From contig CASFJK010000016.1 in the NCBI GenBank assembly GCA_949295025.1, positions 1-33,869 of the forward strand: a stretch of 33,869 nt of DNA. The letters run 5' to 3'. Source of the DNA: an uncultured Pseudomonadota bacterium. GTDB lineage: Bacteria; Pseudomonadota; Alphaproteobacteria; RF32; CAG-239. How positions within the stretch are numbered: the first letter of the stretch is position 1; each line of letters opens with the position of its first letter. The position numbers were made by a program, and so were the translations under genes. Below are positions 26,163 through 33,814 of the stretch, piece after piece. The notes beneath the pieces are model-generated. The model was not told the origin of the DNA. It saw only the letters and a program-made list of their open reading frames with translations, and made no database searches.

Positions 26163-27728
26163 TTAATATATCAACTTATACAAAGGTACCATTTGTTCTG
26201 TTTTATTAAGCTTTTTCTCGCCCAAAAATTCAAAATCATATTTAGTTACATACATACTGTTTTTTATTTTTTCCGTAACCAAAATTTCATTATTATAGGT
26301 ATGGTCTAAAATATCGGTAATATAGTCATCCAATGCAGTATCTTCATCAGGAATATCTATAATATTGCACTTGCTTAAGAACAGCAAATTTTCATCATTT
26401 AAATCTTCTTTATATTGAGCAATATCTCGCAAAAAGTCTGCTGCAAATTTGACTGCTACTTCCGTATTATCATATTCAACACTCATAAAACCTTCTTTTT
26501 CACTTGTGTTTACAGCATGATATTTACTTAGCAAATTATATATAATATTTTGTAAATCAGCCTGATATGATGCTTTGAGCGACGCAACCTCGCTACTACT
26601 TTCATCATAAAAACGAAATTGACAACTAATATTGACCAAACAAGGGCAACGAATATCTACTTTAGGAAGAGCTTGTTTTTGTTCTTGCACTTGGTACATA
26701 CCGTTTAATTGGTCTTCCCATTTTTCAAAACTAACTCTCAGAACACTAAAATCTGCCGGTTCCCCATCAATTATCTGAGCCATTAAATGCGCTCCGACCC
26801 CGGTAAGAAATATTGCAACTTTGTTGTCTGAAAATGTTTTTTTACAATCATAAAAAGCTTCCAAATCGACATCATCGCCATCCAAGATTTTAAATGCTTC
26901 AAAAAGGAGAGAGTTTGCTTCGGTTATTCTTAAACCACAAAAACGAGCTAACTCCATACTTCCACCATAAACCACAAGCTTGATGCCAAATTTTGAAAAT
27001 GTATCTTCAAACATGGTTTTAGAGTTGAGATTAGCCATAACCTCACGAATAAAATCTACAATATAATGCTTATATTCTGTCGGAGCTTCCGGCCAAGCAG
27101 GAGCCAAACTTGGCTCATATTCGTTCATATGATAAAGTTTTATAATGTTGTTTGCTTTGTCATAAAACTTGCTTTCTTTAACACGTACAACTTTTTCCGG
27201 TTTGGCTTTGAAAATATACCAAGGAATTTTATTCAACAACAATGGGATGGCCAAACCCAAAAAGATGGCGAAGAAAACAATAAAGAGAATCGGTCTTACA
27301 TTTTCTTCCGAAGCCAATTCTTCTACAATTGGCAATAGTAAAGTTACAACAATATTGGCAAAAATCAAACTTAAGACAATAATGGAAACCAATTTAAGAA
27401 CGGCGACAAAAACATCACTCGTGTTGCTTTGAGATTCATTATCTTCATCTTCGTCATCACTTATCTCATAGACATTGTTTATTTTTGGTCCTGCGTTGGT
27501 ATCTTTTTCTTTATGTTTATTTAATACGCTGACGTATTCTACGGTTTCTTGATAGGTATTATCCTGCACATCAAAAATTTCGCGAATGATTTTAACTTTA
27601 ATTTTTTCTTGCTCGCGCTCTTTTGCCAGATTTATCGCCTCGTGCCTTTGCTCGCTTGAAAATCTGTCTTCAAGTTTCCACCCGTCGCCTCGATCTGTAT
27701 AAACTTCGTAATGTGTTATTTTTACCAT
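26163..27728 (-). CDS. Membrane protein with a possible degenerate nucleotide-cyclase-like C-terminus, function unknown
   Basis: The 521-residue protein has a ~70-residue soluble N-terminus (ITHYEVYTDRGDGWKLEDRF), an acidic linker, and two membrane helices (~105-135 and 145-165). A large cytoplasmic part of ~350 residues follows. Segments such as YGGSMELARFCGLRI and EKEGFMSVEYDNTEVAVKFAADFLRDI are arranged like class III adenylate cyclase domains, but the metal-binding Asp residues and the usual DxxGFT motif are not evident, so any such fold would be inactive. This is a weak impression from motif order, not a family match. It lies 70 bases before the trypsin-free unknown gene at 26092 (start) and after rpmE's terminator. 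Confidence 0.55.
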   Translation of the reverse strand: MVKITHYEVYTDRGDGWKLEDRFSSEQRHEAINLAKEREQEKIKVKIIREIFDVQDNTYQETVEYVSVLNKHKEKDTNAGPKINNVYEISDDEDEDNESQSNTSDVFVAVLKLVSIIVLSLIFANIVVTLLLPIVEELASEENVRPILFIVFFAIFLGLAIPLLLNKIPWYIFKAKPEKVVRVKESKFYDKANNIIKLYHMNEYEPSLAPAWPEAPTEYKHYIVDFIREVMANLNSKTMFEDTFSKFGIKLVVYGGSMELARFCGLRITEANSLLFEAFKILDGDDVDLEAFYDCKKTFSDNKVAIFLTGVGAHLMAQIIDGEPADFSVLRVSFEKWEDQLNGMYQVQEQKQALPKVDIRCPCLVNISCQFRFYDESSSEVASLKASYQADLQNIIYNLLSKYHAVNTSEKEGFMSVEYDNTEVAVKFAADFLRDIAQYKEDLNDENLLFLSKCNIIDIPDEDTALDDYITDILDHTYNNEILVTEKIKNSMYVTKYDFEFLGEKKLNKTEQMVPLYKLIY

Positions 27729-27748
27729 TGTCTTTCCGTTTTAAAATA

Positions 27749-27782
27749 AAAAACCTGCATTAAGATTACTCAATGCAGGTTA
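27749..27782. terminator. Intrinsic terminator after rpmE
   Basis: The stem AACCTGCATT/AATGCAGGTT (loop of about nine bases) is preceded by six A, giving a T-run on the minus strand. It lies 24 bases after the rpmE stop. Confidence 0.8.
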
Positions 27783-27805
27783 ATAAAAAGCTAAATCAAC
27801 TAAAA

Positions 27806-28045
27806 CTACTTAGCAGAATCACCGGCTTTAAGACCAAATGCAGCAAATTTGCTGTTAAATTTGGAGATTTGTCCGCCTGTGTCTACCAAACGTTGAACAC
27901 CAGTCCAAGCTGGATGAGATTTCGGGTCAATTTCCAAACGAATCTTATCACCAGCTTTACCCATGGTTGATCTTGTTTTGAATTCTGAACCATCTGTCAT
28001 TACATATGTAATTTCATGATAATCAGGATGAATACCTTGTTTCAT
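27806..28045 (-). CDS. rpmE: 50S ribosomal protein L31
   Basis: The 79-residue protein starts [20 protein letters not shown], the classic L31 N-terminus, with [16 protein letters not shown] and the end FNSKFAAFG. It lacks the CxxC zinc pair of E. coli RpmE, so it is the zinc-independent (C-minus) form, common in alphaproteobacteria. An AGGAG site precedes the ATG. It is a single gene with its own terminator. Confidence 0.96.
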   Translation of the reverse strand: MKQGIHPDYHEITYVMTDGSEFKTRSTMGKAGDKIRLEIDPKSHPAWTGVQRLVDTGGQISKFNSKFAAFGLKAGDSAK

Positions 28046-28155
28046 TCTAAAAACTCCTAAAACTTTTATTTAAAACGCATAATTTTTAAGCCTTTATACA
28101 TTAGCATTCTAAATAAGGCAAGTGTTAATTTACAATTTTTTAAATTTTTGTCAGT

Positions 28156-29139
28156 TTATTTCAATTCTTCAATATGAACACTATTTTCTTTGCCGTTGGC
28201 TTCATTCAGATTAACCACTTTGATACTGAAATTTTTATACCCTTTATTCAAAAGGTAAGATCTTACGGCAATGGCTCTGTTCAATGAAATTCTCTTTTTA
28301 CGAAAACTATCGTTTCCATCATCTAAGTTAAATGAAAAAATAGCTATTTTATTTTCTTGAGGATTTTCAAACGTGGCAATTATATTATCAATCTTTGTTT
28401 CATCTTCAGGAAGCAAAGCATCACTTTCAGCGGCAAAGAAGATATCAGAACTAACCTCCGTTTGGCTTGATGAAGAAGCATTATCTTGCTTAGTATCAAT
28501 AAGCAAGCTTGGTTTTTCCTCTGCTTTTTGGAAATTATTTACTGCAGGCTCTGCTGCAATAGCTTGTGCCGGCTCTTTCACAACAGGCTCTGGAGCTTGT
28601 TCTTTATTACTGTTGTTTGAAATAGAACTCTGTTCTTGAGTTTGTGCAGAAACTGTAGGCTGTGTATTCTCACCTTTATTCTCTACTGTTGGCAGCGGCT
28701 CACTTTTTACAGCTACGCTCGGTGCTGCTTGTACATTTTCTTTTTGAGCTTCAACCGGAGCTGGCTTAAAAGGAATTTTTTCTGCAGTAACTTTACTTCC
28801 TACAGAAACTTCTTGTTTCTTAGCAACAGTTTCTTTTTCTTGCTTTGGAGTCTCTACTTTTACAGCTTGTTTGCTGGGAATCTCCAATTTTTTCTTTTTA
28901 ATAATATTTTTTTTAATTTTGCGAGAGGGATTTTTAACTTTAACCTCATCTTGATGCGAATCGGAAGAAGAAACTATCGGGAAGAGAGGTCCCTGATTGT
29001 TTATTGGAAAAGAACTACCTTCCAAACTGTCCAAAACAGATAAGTCTACATAAACATCATCAGCCAGAACAGAGGAAATATTTCCAGCAAAATACAAGGA
29101 CAGCACACTCATTGTTGTTAACAAATATTTGGCGCGCAT
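28156..29139 (-). CDS. Secreted protein with OmpA-like C-terminus and long disordered Pro/Lys/Glu linker
   Basis: The 327-residue protein has a Sec signal peptide (cleavage probably after VLA, ~26), a ~190-residue low-complexity region rich in Lys, Glu, Pro, Gln and Val, and a C-terminal domain (~230-327) with FAAESDALLPEDETKIDNII and RISLNRAIAVRSYLLNKGY. This is the pattern of OmpA/MotB peptidoglycan-binding domains (the N-R-A-xxV-RxYL helix). The NxxR-type key residues are only partly kept. It probably spans the periplasm and holds the envelope to the wall (inference). It lies 27 bases before the phosphatase-like gene. Confidence 0.75.
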   Translation of the reverse strand: MRAKYLLTTMSVLSLYFAGNISSVLADDVYVDLSVLDSLEGSSFPINNQGPLFPIVSSSDSHQDEVKVKNPSRKIKKNIIKKKKLEIPSKQAVKVETPKQEKETVAKKQEVSVGSKVTAEKIPFKPAPVEAQKENVQAAPSVAVKSEPLPTVENKGENTQPTVSAQTQEQSSISNNSNKEQAPEPVVKEPAQAIAAEPAVNNFQKAEEKPSLLIDTKQDNASSSSQTEVSSDIFFAAESDALLPEDETKIDNIIATFENPQENKIAIFSFNLDDGNDSFRKKRISLNRAIAVRSYLLNKGYKNFSIKVVNLNEANGKENSVHIEELK

Positions 29140-29166
29140 TTCTTCCCTCCCCTATAATTTCTAAAA

Positions 29167-29985
29167 TTACTTTTTATTTAATAAATCCGATACTTTTTTA
29201 CCAATATTGGCATTACAAGCAATAATATCACCAGAACGCAATACGGTATCTAAATTTTCGCTACGAATATCAGATTGATCAATATCAAAAACTGATCCAC
29301 CAGCTTCTTTAACAAGCAACATACCTGCGGCAATTTCAGTGGTCATATTACCGGAACTTACCACTGCATCCAATTTTCCGGCGGCAACGTAAGCTAAGTC
29401 TAATGAGATTGCACCAAAAGTGCGATTGGCATTAAACTGCGGAATGACATTTGCTTGAATTTTGCGGCAACAATCTTTTTCGTGTTCATTATCATAAACC
29501 GGTGCTGTCTTGGCTGAAACCATACATTCACCCAATTCTTTACGAACAGAAACACGCAGACGCTCATGATTGCGAAAACCTTCTTTATAAGCACCTGTTC
29601 CACGTTCTGCAAAATAGCATTCTTCGGTTGCCGGATTATAAATTACACCTGCTGTAATTTGTCCATTTTCATATGTTGCTACAGAAACAGCAAAATAAGG
29701 AATGCCATGAGCAAAATTAACCACGCCATCTAATGCCGAAACGATAAAATGCGGTCCGTTTGGCTGTGGCTTATTGTTTTCGGCAAAAGCATAAGACGGA
29801 CGAGATTTTGAAAGCTCAACTCGAAGGTTGTTTTCAACCTTTTTGATAGCCGAAGCAACAAACTCTTTATATCCGCGAACAGAAGATTGTAATTTTTCAA
29901 TCTCACTAAAATCGCGATTCAAAGAAGCAGAGGCTTTTTTGACGGCATTGATGAGCATGTTTAAATTTGCTGATAAATAAGACAT
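29167..29985 (-). CDS. Inositol-monophosphatase-family protein with degenerate metal site
   Basis: The 272-residue protein follows the SuhB/IMPase fold throughout: LDGVVNFAHGIPYFAVSVA, the glycine-rich AGVIYNPATEECYFAERGTGAY, RTFGAISLDLAYVAAGKLDAV, and IAAGMLLVKEAGG. However, the DPxDG metal motif reads S83-A-L-D86-G, losing the first Asp, and the WDxAAG motif reads T216-E217-I-A-A-G, with Trp-Asp replaced by Thr-Glu. The upstream D..T..D pattern is also missing. It may be inactive or use another metal arrangement. The start ATG overlaps the efp stop (TAATG), so the two are translationally coupled. SuhB proteins can also act in rRNA antitermination without needing catalysis. Confidence 0.8.
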   Translation of the reverse strand: MSYLSANLNMLINAVKKASASLNRDFSEIEKLQSSVRGYKEFVASAIKKVENNLRVELSKSRPSYAFAENNKPQPNGPHFIVSALDGVVNFAHGIPYFAVSVATYENGQITAGVIYNPATEECYFAERGTGAYKEGFRNHERLRVSVRKELGECMVSAKTAPVYDNEHEKDCCRKIQANVIPQFNANRTFGAISLDLAYVAAGKLDAVVSSGNMTTEIAAGMLLVKEAGGSVFDIDQSDIRSENLDTVLRSGDIIACNANIGKKVSDLLNKK

Positions 29986-30548
29986 TATTTTGCTCTTTCT
30001 ACATATGATCCATCGGCAGTGTTAACAACGATTTTTTCGCCTTGACCAACAAAAGGCGGAACCATGGTACGTACACCATTATCCAAAATAGCCGGTTTGT
30101 ATGAAGAAGCGGCTGTTTGACCTTTGATAACAGGCTCTGTTTCTTTAACTTCGCAAATAACTTGCAACGGCAATTCAACAGAAATCGGTTTACCATCAAT
30201 AAAGTTGATGATAACAGCCATACCATCTGTCAAGAACGGACGAGAATCGCCTAAAATATCTGAAGGCATGCTGAATTGATCAAAAGTTTCAGAATCCATG
30301 AAAGTTAAGCCGGTAGCATCTTCAAACAAAAATTGGCAATCTTTGGTTTCAACCATCAATTTTTCAACCATATCTTCTGTTCTGTAACGTTCGTTGGTTT
30401 TGGTTCCTTCTTCAACAGACTTCATTTCAACTTGCATAAAAGCACCGCCTTTACCAGGTTTTACAAAGTTTGTTTTGGTTACAGTCCAAGGTTTGTTTTT
30501 GTATTCAATTACCCAACCAATTCTGATTGATCCAGCTTGTTGTTTCAT
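29985..30548 (-). CDS. efp: Elongation factor P
   Basis: EF-P relieves ribosome stalling at consecutive prolines. The ATG at 30546-30548 (MKQQAGSIRIG) with GGAG seven bases upstream is the best start, giving 187 residues; a TTG four codons earlier would read through that site. The three domains are visible: the KOW-like N-terminal domain with KPGKGGAF, where K33 lies at the usual modification site, the OB middle domain, and the C-terminal domain with ILDNGVRTMVPPFVGQGEKIVV. An EpmA/EpmB modification pair is not in the window. Confidence 0.96.
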   Translation of the reverse strand: MKQQAGSIRIGWVIEYKNKPWTVTKTNFVKPGKGGAFMQVEMKSVEEGTKTNERYRTEDMVEKLMVETKDCQFLFEDATGLTFMDSETFDQFSMPSDILGDSRPFLTDGMAVIINFIDGKPISVELPLQVICEVKETEPVIKGQTAASSYKPAILDNGVRTMVPPFVGQGEKIVVNTADGSYVERAK

Positions 30549-30607
30549 TTTTTTCTCCAAACAATTATTTTCATATTTACAATTTTCAAAAAGATTTTAT
30601 TGGCAAA

Positions 30608-31129
30608 TTAATCTAATCTTTTAATTTTATCAACTAGAATCTTATATGTCGACGCATTTAAAATGACGAAATCGGCCAAATTCAACAAATTTTCATCTAT
30701 TTTTTCAAAATAGGTCACGGCCGATTGTATTAAAAACAACTCCGAATACCAAAGCATCACTTCTTTTGCGGCTTCTTGATTATCTTCGTTCACATCAAAA
30801 GCCACAAAATCCGGTTCTGCCTCAGAAGCTATCATAGCCTCGTGACGAGTGGGATTACAATATATGCCCATAAACTTGTTTTTAAGTTGTTTTTGTATTG
30901 GTTTAATAAATTTGGCAAATTTTTCATCTATAGGATGGCGAATCATCACCCCATCCAAATTTTGGTCTATGCTAAAATCAACATTTGTGCCTAAAACCAA
31001 TTTGTCTGAAGACATTGCTTGCTTCAAAATGCTTTTGTTTGATTTTTCATCGGCAATGTAGCAGCAGATATCGTCATTATTGAGCAAATTTGCATCTTTT
31101 TCTTCTATTTTGATGATAAACTTTGGCAT
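30608..31129 (-). CDS. ThiE-like TIM-barrel protein, shortened and probably non-canonical
   Basis: The 173-residue protein reads like the second half of a thiamine-phosphate synthase barrel: NLDGVMIRHPIDE, then GIYCNPTRHEAMIASEAEPDFVAFD (positions ~55-115), a phase that matches the DGVHLG and iGxSxHs..A..aDY elements of ThiE. The N-terminal strand with the usual YLIT and the final GPxxxTxTK phosphate loop are not evident, and the length is ~30-40 residues short. ThiE-like genes are found beside efp and suhB-type genes in other alphaproteobacteria as I recall, so the neighbourhood supports the link. Enzyme activity is doubtful. Confidence 0.55.
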   Translation of the reverse strand: MPKFIIKIEEKDANLLNNDDICCYIADEKSNKSILKQAMSSDKLVLGTNVDFSIDQNLDGVMIRHPIDEKFAKFIKPIQKQLKNKFMGIYCNPTRHEAMIASEAEPDFVAFDVNEDNQEAAKEVMLWYSELFLIQSAVTYFEKIDENLLNLADFVILNASTYKILVDKIKRLD

Positions 31130-31219
31130 AAATTCTCTTTGCTGGTTGAAAAACTCTTCGATATTATTATGATGTAAGCCATCATAGGAGATTAATCCGT
31201 TAATTGAAAGAGAAAAATT

Positions 31220-31492
31220 GTGACTGAAACAAAAAAAATGGAATTAACACAAACAGAGAATGCTCTGGCAGAGCTCAGTAATGTGTTAGTCAAACTCTCT
31301 GATATTCTTGATGAAAAGAAAAATACTTTGAGCGCAGAAAAGAAAAAATTGGTCGCTCAAGCCCAAGAAAATTCTGAAAATTTGGAGCTTTTAAAAGCTT
31401 CTTCTCAAAATATCATAAAAAATATTGATAATGTAATTGGAAAATTAGATAAAGTGTTGGAAAACGATGGCGCAAGTAACAATAACAATTAA
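31220..31492 (+). CDS. Small coiled-coil protein before zapA (DUF4164-type)
   Basis: This 90-residue protein is nearly all helix with Leu heptads (LAELSNVLVKLSDILDEKK ... LDKVLEND). It starts at a GTG (31220) and overlaps the zapA start by 26 bases, so translation is coupled. Small coiled-coil genes of this kind commonly precede zapA in alphaproteobacteria; a role in Z-ring-linked assembly is inference. The C-terminus ends in an Asn run. Confidence 0.7.
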   Translation: MTETKKMELTQTENALAELSNVLVKLSDILDEKKNTLSAEKKKLVAQAQENSENLELLKASSQNIIKNIDNVIGKLDKVLENDGASNNNN

Positions 31493-31814
31493 TTCTCGCG
31501 AATATGCCGTTGCCTGTGAAGATGGTCAAGAAGTGCGAATCATTCAGCTTTCACGAATCCTTGATGAAAAAGCTAAACTTCTTACTCAAGGTGGCGGTCA
31601 AGTTAATGAAAATATGCTTCTCGCTATGGTTGGACTCCTTTTGGCAGATGAATTAACCGAGCTAAAAAAGAATAATGGCATTCCTTTGCAAACCCCGTCT
31701 CAGCCTCAGTTTGACGAGAAACAAATTGCTGAACTCGATAACTTGTTAACAGGCAAAATTAATTCTTTAATTAATCAAATAAATTCTGTTGCATCTAAAA
31801 TAGAATCATTGTAA
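31467..31814 (+). CDS. zapA: Cell division protein ZapA
   Basis: ZapA bundles FtsZ filaments. The 115-residue protein has the typical beginning AQVTITINSREYAVACEDGQ, the RIIQLSRILDEKAKLL helix, MLLAMVGLLLADEL, and a C-terminal coiled coil (ELDNLLTGKINSLINQINSVA). It is followed directly by 6S RNA, the conserved zapA-ssrS order. Confidence 0.93.
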   Translation: MAQVTITINSREYAVACEDGQEVRIIQLSRILDEKAKLLTQGGGQVNENMLLAMVGLLLADELTELKKNNGIPLQTPSQPQFDEKQIAELDNLLTGKINSLINQINSVASKIESL

Positions 31815-31824
31815 ACTGACTTAC

Positions 31825-31986
31825 ATAGAGGGAGGCTGTCTGGTTTGTATCTCCGCAGATCTTCCGAGCCAACGTATTTTTATAGGGAACTGTCTCTGAG
31901 CAGATCGTGGTCTGTTTATATGGTACCCACCTTGTGAGAAGCGGTTCGTTAAGAATGTTACTACGGCTAAGATGGCTCCCTCACAT
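31825..31986 (+). ncRNA. ssrS: 6S RNA
   Basis: 6S RNA binds sigma70-RNA polymerase and lowers its activity in stationary phase. The ends pair, GAGGGAG (31828-31834) with CTCCCTC (31976-31982), forming the closing stem. The interior has a long, partly paired rod with a large central open bubble, and the ~160-base length is in the normal range. It lies 10 bases after zapA, the classic location of ssrS. The hairpin at 31992-32013 (GCCCC/GGGGC) is its terminator. The boundaries are inferred from the closing stem, not measured. Confidence 0.85.
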
Positions 31987-31989
31987 AAG

Positions 31990-32014
31990 TTTCAAGCCCC
32001 TTTTAAGGGGCTTT
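31990..32014 (+). terminator. Intrinsic terminator after 6S RNA
   Basis: The stem AAGCCCC/GGGGCTT (loop TTTTAA) is followed by a T-run; it ends the 6S transcript. Confidence 0.85.
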
Positions 32015-32045
32015 TTAGTTGCTAATTTTTACCGAAAGTTTATTT

Positions 32046-32837
32046 ATGAAATTTATCTATTGCGGCGATGTTGTTGCCCGAGCTGGACGAGATGCTGTTT
32101 TAAATAATATTGATACACTAAAGCAAAAGTATCAGCCTGACTTTATCATTGTTAACATTGAAAATGCTGCTCATGGTTTTGGAGCCACACCAGGAATCTG
32201 TCGCGACTTTTTAGATAAAGGCGTTGACGCTCTGGTTACCGGAAACCATGTTTGGCAACAACGAGAACTCATTCCGTTTTTAGATGAATGTAAACGCATT
32301 GTTCGTCCGCTTAACTATCCGGAAAATCTTCCAGGAAAAGGTTTTTGTGAAATAGAAACCGCCAATGGTAAAAAATTACTCATTGTTCAAGTTCTTGGGC
32401 GTTTGTTCATGGAAGCTGTTGACTGCCCTGTTGCTACAATCGATAAGTTATTGAAAAATTATACTCTTGGCAGAAATATTGATGCTATCTTTGTAGATAT
32501 TCATGCTGAAGCAACCTCAGAAAAATTAGCTCTCGGATGCTATCTAGACGGTCGTGTCTCTGCGGTTATCGGTTCACACACCCATGTTCCGACTGCAGAT
32601 GCTAAAATTTGGCCCGGAGGCACAGCTTATCTTACCGATGTTGGCATGTGTGGAGATTATGATTCTGTCCTTGGGTTCGACAAGCAAGAACCAATGAATC
32701 GCTTGGCTAGAAAATATACCGGAGGACGTCTCTCTCCGGCCAAAGGAACCGGAACGCTTTGCGGTGTGTTGATTGAAACAGATGACAGAACCGGTTTGGC
32801 AAAAAACATAGAACAAATTAAAATATTGCCAAATTGA
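32046..32837 (+). CDS. YmdB-family metallophosphoesterase (TIGR00282 type)
   Basis: The 263-residue protein starts at the second in-frame Met (32046, MKFIYCGDVVARAGRD), as in the family (MxILFIGDIVGxxGR); an earlier TTG/ATG would add nine unrelated residues. Metal ligands are visible: D (CGDVV), E (NIENA), N-H (TGNHVW), H (DIHAE) and H-T-H (GSHTHVPTAD). B. subtilis YmdB is a 2',3'-cyclic-nucleotide phosphodiesterase affecting biofilm genes; the substrate here is unknown. In many alphaproteobacteria a 5-formyltetrahydrofolate cyclo-ligase lies between 6S RNA and this gene; here it is missing. The stop codon is at the exact start of homology with the Cys-rich gene, see the junction finding. Confidence 0.9.
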   Translation: MKFIYCGDVVARAGRDAVLNNIDTLKQKYQPDFIIVNIENAAHGFGATPGICRDFLDKGVDALVTGNHVWQQRELIPFLDECKRIVRPLNYPENLPGKGFCEIETANGKKLLIVQVLGRLFMEAVDCPVATIDKLLKNYTLGRNIDAIFVDIHAEATSEKLALGCYLDGRVSAVIGSHTHVPTADAKIWPGGTAYLTDVGMCGDYDSVLGFDKQEPMNRLARKYTGGRLSPAKGTGTLCGVLIETDDRTGLAKNIEQIKILPN

Positions 32838-32948
32838 CAGTTGTTCTGCTTATCCTTTAACCTCTTGTCCAACCAATGGTAATTGCTCTAAATGTACAAA
32901 AACAGCTCAAGACTGTTCTACAGATAAATTAGATTCATGCGCTTCCGG
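32825..32948 (+). repeat. Direct repeat of the Cys-rich stem found at 153-288
   Basis: The first 34 bases (32825-32858) are identical to 153-186; the similarity then continues with scattered substitutions and a 12-base gap to about 32948. The two copies are in the same orientation, ~32.7 kb apart. The repeat starts inside the last codons of the metallophosphoesterase gene. Confidence 0.9.
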
Positions 32949-33459
32949 ATATCAAAAATCTGGTAATGAATGTATAAAAAATATCACTTGTAGCGCAGGA
33001 ACCCATTTATCTGGAAGCAGTTGTGTTCCAAATGATTTTCGAGTATATATCAGTCTATCTGCCGGAAAAGCTCATACATTTTATGCTTACGTTACTGTGT
33101 GGAAAGATACTGGTTCTGGACTACAGCAAATAGCAAAAATAACTGATGGTCAATCGCAGTCTTTCAATGCTGACACTTCTATAAAAAAGTTTGTAATCAG
33201 ATTTGCTCCTGTTGTATTTGGTTATGATGACGCTTCAGCAGTATATTATGTTTCTCCCTATATAAATACAAGTAATGTTAGCGGTAGTCCGCTTTATTGC
33301 TCACAATCTTCAGGATCTATTTATGGAACAAATGAAGCTCAACTTCAATTAAGCAAACTAGGTCATAATTCAACTGTTTCATTAAACTTCACTTATACAT
33401 TTGCTAGTTATGGTGGAGGCAGTGTTAATGTCAGCAGTAACTGTAGTGTTTCACCATAA
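32827..33459 (+). pseudogene. Headless Cys-rich modular protein gene (stem without start + new tail)
   Basis: From 32827 an open frame (210 codons) reads CQIDSCSAYPLTSCPTNG and further Cys-rich modules, the same as at 156-290 of the left gene. It then switches near 33035 to a different beta-rich tail (FRVYISLSAGK..., ending SSNCSVSP). In this frame a TAG stands at 32809-32811 and no ATG, GTG or TTG lies between it and the Cys-rich part, so it has no proper beginning; internal GTG/TTG codons in the tail would only give ~120 residues. It may be a silent cassette, a recombinant gene, or an artefact at a repeat. Confidence 0.75.
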
Positions 33460-33477
33460 AAATATATTACTTTTATT

Positions 33478-33508
33478 TAAGCCTCTAATTGCTTAGAGGC
33501 TTTTTTTA
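33478..33508 (+). terminator. Intrinsic terminator after the headless Cys-rich gene
   Basis: The stem AAGCCTCTA/TAGAGGCTT (loop ATTGCT) is followed by seven T. Its presence shows that the 3' end of this gene is intact even though the 5' end is missing. Confidence 0.85.
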
Positions 33509-33773
33509 TATCGGTATAACTATGTATATCTATATTTTATAAAAAACATAATATTTAATAAATTTGGCATATAAAAAAATACTCTTCAAACAATCAATAC
33601 CTCTTGAAAGTGCACAAACCTTTGGAGTTTTTAGACCTGATTCAATCCAAAATTATGAAAATAGGAATAGAAACGATAAACGACACAGTAGAGATATAAT
33701 AAAAAAAAGGACCATCAACCGGAGCAGAGGATAAGGATAAGGATAAGGATGAGGAGAAAACGTATCAGAAGCA
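33509..33773. other. Non-coding end region with a GGATAA tandem repeat
   Basis: I see no supported gene here. The stretch is AT-rich; at 33729-33752 there are four GGATAA-like units (GGATAA three times, then GGATGA). A frame of 56 codons (33564-33734, TTG start) has no recognisable features and no ribosome-binding site. Confidence 0.5.
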
Positions 33774-33814
33774 ACAAAAAAAACCCTCGTTATCTTTGGG
33801 ATAACGAGGGTTTA
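33774..33814 (-). terminator. Intrinsic terminator for a minus-strand gene beyond the window
   Basis: The 14-bp stem AACCCTCGTTATC/GGATAACGAGGGTT (loop TTTG, approx.) is preceded by a run of eight A, which gives a T-run on the minus strand. It implies that a gene on the minus strand ends to its right; only ~55 bases of that region are in the window, so the gene cannot be named. Confidence 0.65.

Noticed and set aside
31907-32107. 66-codon open frame on the plus strand
   Set aside because: It runs through the 6S RNA and its terminator, and overlaps the metallophosphoesterase start in another frame.
33564-33734. 56-codon open frame starting at TTG
   Set aside because: No ribosome-binding site and no resemblance to a known protein; it ends inside the GGATAA array.
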